Source: Ligula intestinalis (lineage: Eukaryota; Platyhelminthes; Cestoda; Diphyllobothriidea; Diphyllobothriidae). From it: DNA of 64,000 nucleotides. Every line of letters begins with the position of its first letter. Position 1 is the stretch's first letter. Positions 21,461 through 33,234 of the stretch are shown in pieces. The translations under genes and the position numbers were made by a program. Below the pieces are notes generated by a model. The model saw only the letters and a list, made by a program, of their open reading frames with translations, did no database searches and was not told the DNA's origin. Where the stretch lies: assembly GCA_036362985.1 (NCBI GenBank), contig JAYGXS010000004.1, forward strand, positions 24,784,161 to 24,848,160, in the 5' to 3' direction.

Positions 21461-21790
21461 AAGAAGAAGAAGAAGCGACCACTGGAACAAGAGTTTTATT
21501 GTCCTGACGTTTGAGATTCCGTCGGAAACCCTTAATCATAGGTAATCGTAATTAATGAGCCCTCACCGCACCAATTAAGACTTCAAGCGGTGGCTAAAGG
21601 AACCGACAACTATTGTACGCATGCGGGTGACCACTACAAACTAAAAATACCGTGTTAGCTGTGCATGTATCACCCTATCTGCGCATGTCTTAGACTTGTC
21701 TGCGATAACCTATGATTAAGGATTTCCGACGGAATCCGAAACGTCAGGAAAATAAAATTCTTGTTCCAGTGGTCATTTTTTTCTTCTTCT
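21461..21790. mobile_element. PLE type A solo 3' end with inverted terminal arm
   Basis: The arms 21461-21545 and 21705-21790 are inverted copies (GAAGAAGAAG, CCACTGGAACAAGAG, then the GACGTTT.GGATTCCGTCGG block). The centre is the plus-strand type-A 3'UTR (CACCAATTAAGAC, TACGCATGCGG, GTGCATGTATCACC), colinear with 12760-12900. No coding sequence is left. Confidence 0.82.
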
Positions 21791-21853
21791 ACACTGATCA
21801 CCGTTTAGATTTGTTCTCCCCCACCCGTCTTCTCATACTAGCAACAGCAGCGG

Positions 21854-22215
21854 CAGAATACCGGAAAAACACGTGCCTGGGCCTTTAAGCTAGTACCTGG
21901 GCCGTTAGTATGCTAAAATACAACTGGTATACCACTACAGTCTGCCCGCTCGCACCCTGTGTATATTACTCAGTGGTTGAAAAAGTTCAGCCCAAATATA
22001 CACTTTAGATTTCGGTCTATGCCTACTGACTGCAAACAGAGATTAATGACTACGGAAAATAACGGCTTAATCTTCAAGCCCATATATCAATCAGAAAGCA
22101 AACAGGCAAAGCTGACCCCGCGTAGCTGTGCCAAGCCGCAGCATACCGGCGAAATACGTGTTTGGGCCTTCTAACGAGTACTTGGATTGTTAGTATAGTA
22201 AACTACAACTTCAAT
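21854..22215 (+). repeat. Direct repeat of about 75 bp, 284 bp apart
   Basis: Units 21854-21932 and 22138-22215 share CAGAATACCGG/CAGCATACCGG, CACGTGCCTGGGCCTT / TACGTGTTTGGGCCTT, and GTTAGTAT..TAAA.TACAACT. The intervening sequence is unrelated. Confidence 0.55.
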
Positions 22216-22459
22216 TTCCCTTCAATTTCCCCCATCCTTTACTTATTACCATAACATGTCCAGACCTGGAGTGAATTTATGCAAACCAGCTATTTGCTCG
22301 CCACCATTTATTAATCCTTAAATGGCAATATTCACAATTCATGTTTCTGTTCGTTTAACCGAATGACGTTTCTTATTAATTGAGGACGTTGGTTAGTGTA
22401 TTTGAGCCGGTTTCAAAGTGATTAGAGCGTATTCGTGAAACAAAGTTTATGAGCATTGG

Positions 22460-22530
22460 CAGAAATGACAGGGAAATCTGGAATGACTATTTCTGGTTCA
22501 TTAGCTGTAATCAGCCAGTAATCAGCTGCT
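22460..22530 (-). mobile_element. SINE tail fragment with degenerate hammerhead
   Basis: Reversed, it reads ACTGGCTGATTACAGC, a short stem-loop, then CCAGAAATAGTCATTCCAG, the ribozyme section shared with the other SINEs of the window. CUGAUGA has become CUGAUUA. The tRNA-like head is absent because the LINE sequence begins here. Confidence 0.7.
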
Positions 22531-24791
22531 GGCTACAAGTTGTTCTAAAAAACAAATGCTCCCTACTTGTTGGCTGTGTTTATCGCCCACCTAATGCCGA
22601 TGCAGACTACGATCTTTGTCTCTCGCAGGCATTTCATGCCGCAGCTGACTTGAATCTTAAGTATTGCTTGATTGCAGGCGATTTTAACCTTCCTGACGTG
22701 CAGTGGTTTCCACCATCCGGTCCTTCAAAGTACGAGAACTTACTTGAGGCAATAGATATCGGCATGTGGGATCAGGTAGTCGATTTTCCCACTCGGGGAG
22801 CAAACATACTCGACCTAATTTTTTGTAGGGGATGCGAACCACTTTCAGTGTCATCCTTAGACGCACTTGGGAGTTCAGACCATGTCACAGTTGTTAGTGA
22901 ACTAGAACTGGAGGCGGATAAAACATTTTCCCAAAAGTATCGTATTTATCATGATTTCCGATCAGCAAACACGGCTGACCTACTGGCACATCTAAACGCT
23001 CTCGACTGGTCTGAATTTTTCCAATGTTTGGATGTAAATGTTTGTACCGATGCACTGTACAAAGTGTTGGATCCACTCATCCTCCACTTTGTCCCCCGTA
23101 AGAAAGTAATACATGTCAAGGATGAAGTGTACCTTCCTCTGTCTTTCCGTCGTAGGCTGCGTAAACTCTCTCGTCGTTTGCATCGGCTGAACGACACTTC
23201 CGTTCTGCCCTTGATCACACTGATCTTTGAGCAGGCTAAGAAGCTCTCCGAAGAAAAACAGATAGCCGATGAGGCTCACTTCGCTGAAAACCCTTCCCTT
23301 AATGTTGCGAAACTCTTTTCGCGTACAGTAAAAGCGCAAATGAAAACGCAGCACCCCATACTTAGAGATGCTTTAGGAAACCCCATAGCTGACGCTAAGC
23401 TGACCGCCGATAGCTTCAATGCGTTCCTATCCAAAACGTTTAGTGAAAGCTCGTTCGCTGCACCTCCGGTTATCCAGGCTTGGACGGGTGCCATACTCGA
23501 AACCATAAGTTTTACCGTCTGGGATGTGACTGTAGCCATTCGTCGTTATCGTCAATCCTATAGTCCAGGACCAGATGGCGTCCCAGTTAGCCTTCTAAAA
23601 GCTGAAGCGAATGATATCTTTCCGTCAATTCTTTGTAAGGTATTTAATCTTGCTCTTGAGAGCGAAACCTTTCCTTCGTTGTGGAAGGAATCGCACATAA
23701 TGCCTATTCGCAAGCACGGCCGATCGACATCATTCGACAACTTTAGGCCAATAAATACACTTCCCGCAGCATCGAAGATCTTGGAGACCTTAATCAAAGA
23801 AAAGATGATGCGTCACTTGACAGAGAACAACCTGCTCAGTACAGCTCAACATGGCTTTCTCGAGAAACGATCTTGTGACACCTGCCAGCTCTCTTTCTTT
23901 GATTATGTGCTGCAATCTAGAGACAGCGGTTTTGCCACTTATAGCGTCTATTTTGATTTTACTAAGGCCTTTGATCGGGTCGATCATAACCTCCTCCTTC
24001 TGAAACTGGCCTCCTTCGGCATAGGTAGCAAGCCTCTGAACTTCATATCTTCCTATTTGGATGCTCGCACACAACGAGTAAAAATTTCCAATGTTATCTC
24101 CAACCCCACGCATGTGAGGAGTGGAGTTATACAGGGTAGTGTACTGGGTCCGCTCCTATTTTGCCTTTTTGTCAACGACGTTTCAGATTGTTTTCAGTAT
24201 GGCAGACCCTTCATGTACGCTGATGATTTAAAAGTCGCTTATCGATATAAACCGGCAGATCGCAACATCGTGCTCGAGCTGATAAAAAAGGATCTTCAGG
24301 CCTTCGCCCAGTGGTGTTGCACATGGCGCCTCACCCTTTCATGGCACAAATGTTCCGTTATGGTTGTTGGCGACGATCATCAACCGGAATTAAGCATTGA
24401 CGGCCACGAACTAAATGTTCCAGCAGTTATCAAGGATTTGGGCATATCCTACTCTAATAGTCTCAATTTGTCAGAGCACTGTGCCCTGATAGTCTCGAAA
24501 GCACGCCGAACCACCGGATTTATCCTTAGAAATTTTAAGACTATCAATGTTAGAACTAGCCTTTATAATATGTACGTGAGACCTAGTCTTGAATACTGCT
24601 CGCCTCTGTTCAGTCTTCTGCGCACCAGTGAACGGAAGAAAATAGAATCGGTGCAGCACTTCTTCACTAGAAGAGTTTTCACTACAGAACACCGTAACTT
24701 AACCTACCAACAAAGGTGCGAACTTATAAAGCTGGATCCCTATGGCTTCGTCGATTGCAGAAGGGTCTATTTTTACTGTTTAAACTTTTGA
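22531..24791 (+). CDS. Non-LTR retrotransposon ORF2 (endonuclease + reverse transcriptase), 5'-truncated
   Basis: Open frame 22449-24791 (780 codons), of which about the first 27 belong to the preceding SINE piece. The EEP endonuclease lacks its N-terminal third. What remains shows CVYRPPN (residue 43), GDFNLPD with D78 and N80, LDLIF, and SSDH with D144/H145. The reverse transcriptase follows with SPGPDG, DNFRPI, YFDFTKAFDRVDH (first catalytic D at 503), GVIQGSVLGPLLF (559) and MYADD (D592, D593). No RNase H domain is seen. This matches CR1/Jockey-group LINEs that nick the target and prime reverse transcription on it. The frame breaks near 24775 in a run of five T; one more T would continue into the 3' part. 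It is the youngest-looking element here, but it cannot be autonomous in this state because the endonuclease start and ORF1 are missing. Confidence 0.93.
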
Positions 24792-25090
24792 ATGGTCAAA
24801 CCTTTAATCCTCTTAGTACAATAAGGCAGCTTGAGCACTCTCGACGCGCCAGTCATCGAGACGTATTTTTATTTCTTCCTATGGCACGCACAGTTAAGTA
24901 CCGGCAATTCTTTTCAGTAAATGCCATATCAATCTGGAATAAGCTGCCCAAAAGTATTAAAACCCAGCAAAACTACCCTATGTTTAAGAGAGCTGTAACT
25001 AGTTTTCTACATTCAGGACAACTTTCACGAATTTTGGGTGCTGACTCGGTGGAATCTCTCTTTCACTCTGATGGCGTTCGTGGACTTTGA
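24777..25090 (+). pseudogene. C-terminal part of the same LINE ORF2 after a one-base frameshift
   Basis: This frame reads LFLLFKLLNGQTFNPL and then a segment with RTVKYRQFFSV, IWNKLP and FKRAVTSFL before the stop. LFKLLNG..., then F..R....WN.LP, is the usual post-RT C-terminus of CR1-like LINE proteins. It follows directly from the upstream ORF if one base is restored in the T run at about 24771-24775, so the break is either a single deletion or a sequencing error in a homopolymer. Confidence 0.85.
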
Positions 25091-25984
25091 ACCCCGCCAG
25101 GCTTCACTGCTGAAGATAATGCGGCTGAAGCAGCAACCCACAGTCTGCTAACCCTTCAGCCGATAGCTCGCAACTTTTGCCGACAACCATTGAAGAAAGA
25201 CTGAGAACACTGTGTTCTTGTGCCAACCCTCTCCGTCTGGAACTAATGTTTTTAAACGATATGAAACAGTTCTCCTGCTGATGAGTCAACTCAGCTTACA
25301 ACTGTACATTTATTCCGTTTGTATCATACCTTTGAAGGCAGGTTTTTTTCACTTGAAACAAACTCCTAATCTCGCCCAGTATTGACGAAACAAAAAACCT
25401 GAAACAAAACCAATACTGGCTGCAACATAAGGAGTTTGTTTTAGGTTTTTTCCGGTCTTCGAGGTGTTGGAAGGCGCCCAAGAGGTGCATTACCAACTCT
25501 TTACAATTGCCTGTAAACTGGCATAATAAACATATTATTATTATTATTATATCTAACCCCAGGTGATGCACTACTTATTATGCCTGTTTAGATCGAGAAT
25601 ATTGACATGCACTTCTGAACATTTACCTATAAGTGAAGTGTATGTCGTATATTATGTCACCTACTGTTCATGCACCACTGTACCTATCAGAATGTGCAGT
25701 TAGAATAACTAAAAAAGCTAAACTAGACATGCATTCGACTATAATGTACTCCATATAAAATCTGTCGAAGTTGTCTATGATACAAAAAATGATCTGACAC
25801 AATAAAAGCTAAGCTAACACTTCATGTTCCTGGCTTTGTTTAAAAGTAAACATCCAAGCACCTACACGAGCAGTGTGCTTCCTCTGTTCTCGTGTCCATT
25901 TATGCTGCCAGCGTTTTCGATGGTGTGCTTTGACTGCAGCCACTGCTCAAACCCCTCCACCAATTGCAGGTGCTAATGGATATT

Positions 25985-26730
25985 CCGTGCCCGGATCGGG
26001 GTCACCTGGATATCTTCGGGCTAATTTCAACAAACACACAACGGCGCTTCCGTGGTGCGTGCTTGTCGGAGCTCATTGTTGGATCAGGAGTCCTCGCGGG
26101 AATCCAAACTGGTACTAGTTGGAAAGCGGAGAAAAGCCGAGACCCTGACCAGCTTGAGCCAAAAATCCGTGCTAGTGAGTTGGGTGCCTGGCCGGGAACT
26201 GCAGGCAAACAGATGTTGACAGTCATGCGGAGAAACGCTGCAGTCGGGACAGTAGTCAGGTGTGGACGGGTCGAGTCGGTGTTGGAACTGGCGAAGGACC
26301 ATTGAGTAGCCACTGCGTACTTGAGCCATAGAACAGCGAGTGGCCCTCGAAAGTTGTTGTTCTGGGGCCGCAATCGGAGGTGAATAGCCGCCCGAAAGAA
26401 CTGGGGGGGGGGTGGTATCCTTGTTTTTCCTCAACAATGGCTCTCTGATTAAGACGCTGCAAGCCTGTCTTGGTGGCAGAGCAATGAATGGGTTTAGAAG
26501 CGTGCCGACGATGGTGACTAGGATGGCCGGGTTGCAAACAGGTCCACCAGCACTGCTGGCCTAGGAGATTGTTGTAAGAGCCGACCGGCAGAACAGATCC
26601 CTTTGCATGAAGATTTCCAATAGCTGACATTTTATAGCAACCCGTGATCGTGCGCAGGACAGCGTTCTATGCTGACTGAAGACAACGGAGGCTGGAAGAA
26701 CTTATCACAAGAGACGCTTTCATGCCCACC
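25985..26730 (-). pseudogene. LINE 3' remnant (post-RT region), minus strand
   Basis: Minus-strand frames read NAVLRTITGCYKMSAIGNLH, AKGSVLPVGSYNNLLGQQ (the region after the RT, normally VQNAVLRT.TG....H.E..VLPV..H..LL..Q), then, after frameshifts, AQVRSGYSMVLRQFQHRLDP, STPDYCPDC, SVSPHDCQHLFACSSRP and TSTDFW. The C..C....H....H/C arrangement is the zinc-knuckle-like end common in LINEs of the I/Jockey/RTE groups. It is not the same family as 22531-25555. Reading beyond 26730 gives no RT motif. Confidence 0.78.
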
Positions 26731-27290
26731 GTCGTAGGTGGCTCGTTGATTGACCCCCAAGCGGGAACGCCACCATATGAATCAGCCAGTGATGTCTCAC
26801 ATGCAGCTTGAGTTGTGTCGCACTCGTTAAAATATATCCGTGCTAATGTCAGGAGGTGAAGGTCCTCCCCTCGTTTGCTTTGCATCTGCTTCACTGAATT
26901 GAATCTAGAACAAATCAGTTGTGTTGCCGTACATGCTATGTCACGAATACACTTTATGACGAAACAACGCAAAAGTCGAGTGGATCCCAGAAGCCAGGGA
27001 GCGTTATTAGAGCACAACCTTCAAAACCGCTGATTTGGTGACTCGCAATAGGAAAAATGGCGAAAACAGGTCTAGGCTCGTGCATTAGTGAACTTCTGCG
27101 TCTGCCTGTGTTTTTAAATGAAATTTCACTTGAGTGTCTGCTGCAAAGTCAGTCGATCAATTAATCCAGTTTATCGAAATGTGAGGCCCTTGATTAACCG
27201 ACTTTGAAACTGCCTTCACGAGCGAGCTTTTAAAGGAAAGTAGTTCAGCGCGTCAGCGAAAAGAGAACCTCATAACTAGCAGACTTTGGG

Positions 27291-28092
27291 AAACTGTTTC
27301 CGACCTACAAACCCCTTTCAATGAACTATAACGGCCATCCCGTAATTTCGTTGATGTATGAGTTGTATGAAGCAATCGACAGCCTATTTTCTCCTCCGTG
27401 TGTACGGGTTTGACAATTTTGTGAAATTTCAACTACCAGAGTTCCGTGTCGTAAAATACATACACTTCAAAACATATATAAAGTGGTTGAATAATTAACT
27501 AATACTTCATAAAGGGAGTATAAAATAAATTGACCAGACCAGCCATGCATAATAAAGTTCACATTATGTAAAACTAATAATTTCGAAGCCTGGTAAAATA
27601 AGTTTTAATTGGTGCACCTCATATATTCCTAGTTCCAGCATTTTGTTCTACACAAACGGTGGTTAAAGGGAGTTTTGGGGATCGAGAAATAGTAGTGAAG
27701 GAAATTTGTGAAGTAAGTGTAAAAAATGTAATTGAATTTGTTTCCCGTGGCTGATGGGAGTAAGTTGTTCCGCATATATTGTGAACATGTTTCCGATCTA
27801 TACACCCCTTTTTAATTAATTATAACAGCCGACCGTGATGTCGGTGATATATGATTTGTGTAAATCTATCGACATGTTATTTTCTCTTCCATGTGGGAAG
27901 GTCTGACAGCGTTATGAAATTTCAACTAACGGAGCTCCGTGTCATGAAATGCATAAGTTTCAAAACATATATAAAATGATTGAATAATTAACTGATACTT
28001 CAGAAAAGGGGTATCAAATAAATTTCCTAGACGAGCCACGCATAATAAAGTATTTTCACGTAAACTAAAAATAATAATTTCGAAGCTTTAAT
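27291..28092 (+). repeat. Tandem pair of about 305-bp repeat units with 494-bp period
   Basis: Units 27291-27598 and 27785-28092 are colinear (GTTTCCGA.CTA.A.ACCCC, GAAATTTCAACTA, TCAAAACATATATAAA.TG.TTGAATAATTAACT, ATAATTTCGAAGC). The spacer 27600-27785 belongs to a family also found inverted at 61063-61250. No coding potential. Confidence 0.75.
27600..27785 (+). repeat. Dispersed repeat, copies at 60664-60745 and 61063-61270
   Basis: CTCATATATTCCTAGTTCC, GCATTTTGT.CT.CA, GGTGGTTA.AG, then GAAGTAAGT and GGGAGTAAGTTGTTCCGCAT occur in the same order in the reverse of 61063-61250; the first part also occurs on the plus strand at 60685-60745. Confidence 0.7.
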
Positions 28093-28599
28093 AACGTGGA
28101 TTTCTTCCGCCCATCAATGCGTCACCGGTGTGATGGGTTGACATCGGTCTGATTTTGAACTGTGGTCGTGAACAAAATTTTAGTTTGTAGTTAGTCGTGA
28201 AGGGTCTGTTCCCTAGCACCATACAACATGGATTTGGTTGATTACTCCCGACACTAGCTATCCTAAGGTCTGCATTTGCCATACTGCATACAGTATTCGT
28301 TAAATCAGCGCAGATGTTTTTCGGCGACGGATAGTTATTTTTACATTGTATAAGGATACCTGTGATAAAGCAGTTCTCTTAGAAATTAGCAACATGAGCT
28401 GGGATTTATCTTTAATTCAACTGGCCATGGCAATAACTTGCACGTAACGAGAATGAGAGCCTTACTCAATCCCAGCTGCTCTTTGATATACAGTAGATTG
28501 TATATCTGATGCAAGGTTGGGGATTGGAGGACTTAACGCACACTTGAGGTTGTTTAGGTAGTTCATTGGGTTAAATTGGGTCGCAAAATGTTGTTTAGT

Positions 28600-28950
28600 A
28601 GAATTTAATAACGTTCAGATCTCAATACGGGGAGAAAATGGAGGTGAAAATGGGCAAAATCCAGCGTTTGTTGATATCCAAGGAATTTCCTATGCTATTA
28701 AACGCTGCGGAAAAGAACTTCTTTCGTGTACATGATGCACTATAAAAGAACATTCATGAAGAGCCGAAACTTTTTATCATACGTGTTCACAAAACGGAAA
28801 AAGTTTGCTTTGCATCCATGAAATTGAAGTTAGTGTTGCTAGGAGATAGCGCATTCATTTGGGAAAGGAAAAGCGAAATAAGTTTAAAAAATTATACTTT
28901 GCAAATCTGCCAAGTTTTGTGCCATAAAATTGAGTAATAAACTTTTGAAG
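28600..28950 (+). repeat. Dispersed repeat, partner of 8080-8440
   Basis: Same orientation as 8080-8440. The best blocks are GAATTTCCTATGCTATTAAAC and CAAGTTTTGTGCCATAAAAT. Non-coding. Confidence 0.6.
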
Positions 28951-30034
28951 TTGTTTTTTGCATTCCTCAATATTCAATTTTTATTTTATATTTGAGGGTT
29001 TACAGGCAAGGAATGTGTTTGAGAACTTTATAAGTATATGGCGACCAAATTAATTGTACAATTGATATGAAGTTGGAGACAAATAACCTAACAAACATTT
29101 GACAGAGTTTTCACGGGACATTAGGAAATTGTTTTTCAAAAATCGCTATTAATATTATTGCCACTCTACTTTGCATTTCTTATTGTAGAACTTAGACTAG
29201 AAGTAACCAAAAATGCTGAAAACTGTACCGTTTTAGATAAAACAAATAGCTCTTGTATTTATAATAGAAAAGATATCCCTAATTTGTATGGAAATCAATC
29301 CATTGGCCAAAATTTCATATTTTGACCTTGACTTTATTATCAAAAAAATTAAAGTACGCAGACATCAGACGCCAAATATATATGAGCAAAGCTTTTTTCA
29401 AGAGTTAACTTTTGTAGAATTTTTCTAAATAAATCTTGAGCATATTCATTCGTGACTTTTGTAGTAGACCTTCATTGTTCTCGGCAATGAGTGCACATGT
29501 TTGGGTGGTTCTTAAACTATGACACAAACAGACAGCTACAGCAGAAAAATGTTTAAAAGCTGGTTATTTACGTAAGAGCTCTCAAGATATATCTTATGTT
29601 GAGGGTTTTGTTAAGCACATAGAATACACTCATTATTTATGGCCAATTGACTGAAGCCAGTAAAAATCGTAAACTCTTGATTAGAATTTCATGGAAGATC
29701 TGAACTTCTTCGTAATAGAAGTATCAAAATAAGTACAAAAAATATGGTGAAAGGCAATAACTCTTAGTGTACAAAAAATGATACGTTTACAATTGTTCTC
29801 GACAATTCTATTTAAATTTATTAGTCACTGACAGGCATGTCTGCAGGTGAGTTTGAGCAATATATTACTCCTGTGATCTCCCAATGGAGCATATCAAACG
29901 ATAACGTGGCTGTCTTAGTCCAAAATAAGTTAAGCGATGCATAAACGAAAGAAACAACTAGCAGTTCTCGTGAAAGCGTGTTAGAATACATACTCGAAAT
30001 TTAGGCTCTTTAGTAACAGCCATACATTATATTG
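28951..30034. other. No gene seen; AT-rich spacer
   Basis: Strongly AT-rich. A stretch near 29760-29850 (ACAATT.T..CGACAATT, TTTATT.GTCACTG) is weakly shared with 41010-41100. Confidence 0.45.
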
Positions 30035-30470
30035 CACGTAATATGGCGGCATATTTATTCGAAAGCTTGGCAAAATGATTATTTTCCAACGTAATTTTAC
30101 TTGTACTGCTTTATTTACTCAGTGGTTTTGCATGAACGGGCTTCTTTGACATGTAAAACTTAAGTTTACCTAGTACACCCGATTTCAACTTTTTCGGAAT
30201 TTTCCACTTTGTTAAAAAGCTGGTGTTTCTATAAAACGTTATATTCCTTCATAAATCATTATATCCCCTATTGTGAAGAACGATCATAACTTTATTGCTG
30301 TAAGACGTTGGGGGCCACAGCTTGGGCTGCGTTTGAGTAAGAGAGAGTTTCTTGAAAAAATCGTAGGATTGCATGAGATAGTCCATCTACTGTTCTACTT
30401 TGGTGGAAGCATCTCTTTCACCGGCCTGGCATTTACATATTCGAGGCTTAAGCTCGAATGGATTATGAGG
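30035..30470 (+). repeat. Dispersed repeat, partner of 6455-6890
   Basis: Same orientation as the copy at 6455-6890. The small open frame 30273-30482 inside it is not conserved in the other copy, so it is not treated as a gene. Confidence 0.65.
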
Positions 30471-30583
30471 ATGTTCATATAGACTTGTTCTTCCTTGAAT
30501 TCTGAGGTTATCGCGGCAGCAACAACAGGGCCTAAGGAAGACGCTTGAACTATACTTGAAGCACATCAGCTAAGCTGCGGGCA

Positions 30584-30900
30584 TCACGTGCTAACATCAC
30601 AGCGGCCTAAAATCTTCGAATCTGAAGACACCATGAGGTCATTTTCCGGCCCATTTTCATAAGCTTTCACCCTGCTAGCAAAGTGATCGGCATTTTGCAG
30701 ACGCCAAAGAGTTCGGGGATTGTTGAAAGCATAACCGTGTTTCCTGCTCCACCTTTTTGTTGGCCTGGAGGTTCGTTTGCCAATCTTGGCCTCGTAGCGC
30801 CTAGTACAAGCTGTTATATCTTTTTCAGTACTCCTTTTAAATCGCAAACATCTTTTGGAGAGTACTGCTCATTATCAACTGGTAGTACGAGCATTTTGCA
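30584..30900 (-). pseudogene. Possible LINE linker remnant
   Basis: The minus frame reads RFKRSTEKDITACTRRYEAK, IGKRTSRPTKR and LWRLQNADHFASRVKAYE. A basic helical stretch with R.YEAKIG is like the segment between endonuclease and RT in CR1/Jockey LINEs, but no catalytic motif is visible and the flanking frames are closed. Tentative. Confidence 0.3.
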
Positions 30901-31079
30901 AGGTGTTTTGCAGTCTAACTAAACGAAAAGAAGTATACGCGATTCCTAAGGCAGGAACTTTGTTTGTCGCAAGTCTCCGATTCCAAATCCAACCCATGTG
31001 AGGAGGGTAGTGGCCCACACCCCCGCCATCAAACAATTAGCGCACCGAAGAGTAATCATCCTGGACAAAGGGGAGCCGT

Positions 31080-31265
31080 AACTTAAATTGCAACTGCATC
31101 TTATAAATATTGCAACTTCCTGTGTACGAATAAACCCGTATTTCGTGCTGTCCCCGATGACGGGTTCGAGCTGCAATCTGCACTCTCGGTCGAATAAACT
31201 AATCGTCCCAGTGATCGCATGTACTTCTTCTCCATCGCTTCTTGGGAATCGCTTGTATCAGACGC
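31080..31265 (+). mobile_element. Diverged PLE 3' terminus (type B-like)
   Basis: Colinear with the end of type B: CTTATAAATATTGCAACTTC (for CCTATAAATACTGCAAACTTC), then GTCCCCGATGACGGGTTCG, GTCGAATAAACTA.TCGTCCCAG.GATCG and CTTCTTC...CTTCTTGGGA. The order of all blocks is kept, which identifies it despite the divergence. The hammerhead core is lost (CCGATGA, no GAAA). Confidence 0.6.
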
Positions 31266-31959
31266 ATTCACAACTCTTAGGTTGTTTTCGCTCTACGGGA
31301 AGTATTTGCTCGAGGGTTTAGCTATTCGGAAAACTGCAGCTCACAGTGTCGTGCCCATAATTTACAAACTGTGCACTTGCAGGTTACTTGTAAACGAACT
31401 GAATGCGAGTCCTCAAAATGCCACTCTCTTCGAGGCAGATGGGTTCCGTTAGGGATTCTTCATCCCAGCAAGCCGTTAACTGTTGGCAAAGCTGGCAAAT
31501 GCTCATACGCCTGTTAAAAGGAAAGGGTTTCTTGACCTGATGCCCGGTTAGTGCTCCCTTGTGTTTTATTGCACAATAAAGCAGTCAGAGTGTTCTTGAG
31601 GCCACCATTGTGGCCGCTGATAAAATTACGCACAAGCTGACACTAGACTGCTTGTTTTAAATACACAAGCAAGGTTATGTTTTTTTCCTTGGCTTGCCAT
31701 CTTCCCCAAACACATTCAAAAATAAGGAAAATTCCGAGCCTGTGCGTGCGTGTGTGACTACAGTTTTACATATCATCTAAACATGCCTAGGTGGCATGCT
31801 GAAAAACAGAACACGCATTTTTTCGAAACTGGTGGCTCACTCTGAGTTTACCATCCCTAATCGCGCTCCCTCACCGCTCGCCCTGTTAACCTCTTTTACA
31901 AACACAATTAAATACGCCTTGAACCGCTCGTTGAAGCTTCATATCCCCCAGCCCTCGCT

Positions 31960-32345
31960 CTCCCCTTCCATCAGCTGCCTAATGCTGTGATAGCATCCGT
32001 TAGCGGAAGCCACCGAACTCCACAGCGTGAGATCCAGCTCGTAAACTGTGAGGCACACAGGCGGTACACAAAATGCAGCCTTTCCCGACTCCCACGATTT
32101 CAATTATCTTCATTTTGGGACGAATTTTTGCCAGCAAATGTGCGCGGGTGCGTATAAGGTGAAGAGACCCGCATGCTTTAAAAAGATATTTCCGCTGCTA
32201 CAAATCCCACACTCGTTTTGTATAAGTGTGATTGTCGTTTTATTGTCCGGACCCGACAATTGACGCCCTCCGAAATGTAGGCTGACTGGACTGCTTTGGT
32301 AGACACTACACACCGAAGTTCATAAGGCAGTAATTAATCCTGAGG
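31960..32345 (-). repeat. Dispersed repeat, inverted partner of 6960-7330
   Basis: Colinear with 6960-7330 when reversed, from CATAAGGCAGTAATT at the right to the CAGCTGCCTAATGC segment at the left. Confidence 0.65.
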
Positions 32346-33234
32346 TAGAGGCTTTCATATGCACAATATAATTTTCGATGGCTTTTAATTCCACTGTTAT
32401 GGGAAAGCATGCTTTCAGGTCAGTTTGTGTACGGAATCTGGTTGGTTTTGGGTGTGGGTTTCTGTAGCCTTCTACACATGTATTCTGCATTCGGAAAATA
32501 GAACTGTGTAAGTGTTAGATGTCCTGTCACCGCTATTTTGCCATCTGTATTTTTGCAGAAACTACGTCAATGGTGGGGCAATTTCCAGAGGCGTTTTTAA
32601 GTTCGACCTTTAGTCAATCGTATTTACCAGAAATACTGCAGGTACCTTATTTACGTTTTCTTATTGACTATAACTCCTTTCGTCAAGCTTGCGGCTAAGA
32701 GAAATACGACTGTATTTCGTCTTTTACCAAATATCCCCCTATTTGTTTTTTTGGAAAATCTCGCATTTTAAATATCTCCGTTCATTATTTTGGGTTATAA
32801 TGTGCTTTCATTCGCTGCAATGTAGTGGCCTGCTGGCTCTTTTATAATTATTTCGGAGCAATCTGCTCTGTGATCAGCATCAAAGTGGTGAATTCTGGCC
32901 ACCGTGAATGATCACAGCAGTGTTTCATAGCTGCAGCCACTTGAAAAACCAACTGCAAGTACGTCGACCCACTACCAGAACATTGGCTCGGAACCAGGGT
33001 ACGACGATGCATGAATTGGCTCCAGGTTGTGCTTTCGGTTTATCGGGCCTGTAATCTGACGCAATCAATTTTCTGCACTCGGAGGATTTTCAAGAATGTA
33101 CCTTGAATGACGCCATTGAAACCCGCCGCATACTCGTGGCTTTGGAATTTTCTAAATACCTGAAATTTTCCACAACATCCTGCCCCAGCAATGTGAATGG
33201 GCTTTCGAGAACTCGTGGGTGGAAAGTATAGGAA

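Larger units (their letters stand above)
22531..25555 (+). mobile_element. 5'-truncated CR1/Jockey-like LINE with (ATT)n tail
   Basis: The element runs from the truncated endonuclease through ORF2 and a roughly 460-bp 3'UTR to an ATT microsatellite at 25535-25553, the type of short repeat tail left by several LINE clades instead of poly(A). AATAAA-like hexamers lie just before the tail. The 5' end abuts a SINE fragment (22460-22530), so either the SINE was the insertion target or the truncated cDNA joined there. Confidence 0.85.

Noticed and set aside
22684..24692. Several minus-strand frames of 60-120 codons opposite the LINE ORF
   Set aside because: They are shadows of the plus-strand reading frame, which has full endonuclease and RT motifs.
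27291..28092. CRISPR-like or satellite array
   Set aside because: Only two long diverged units; eukaryotic context; no short regular repeats.
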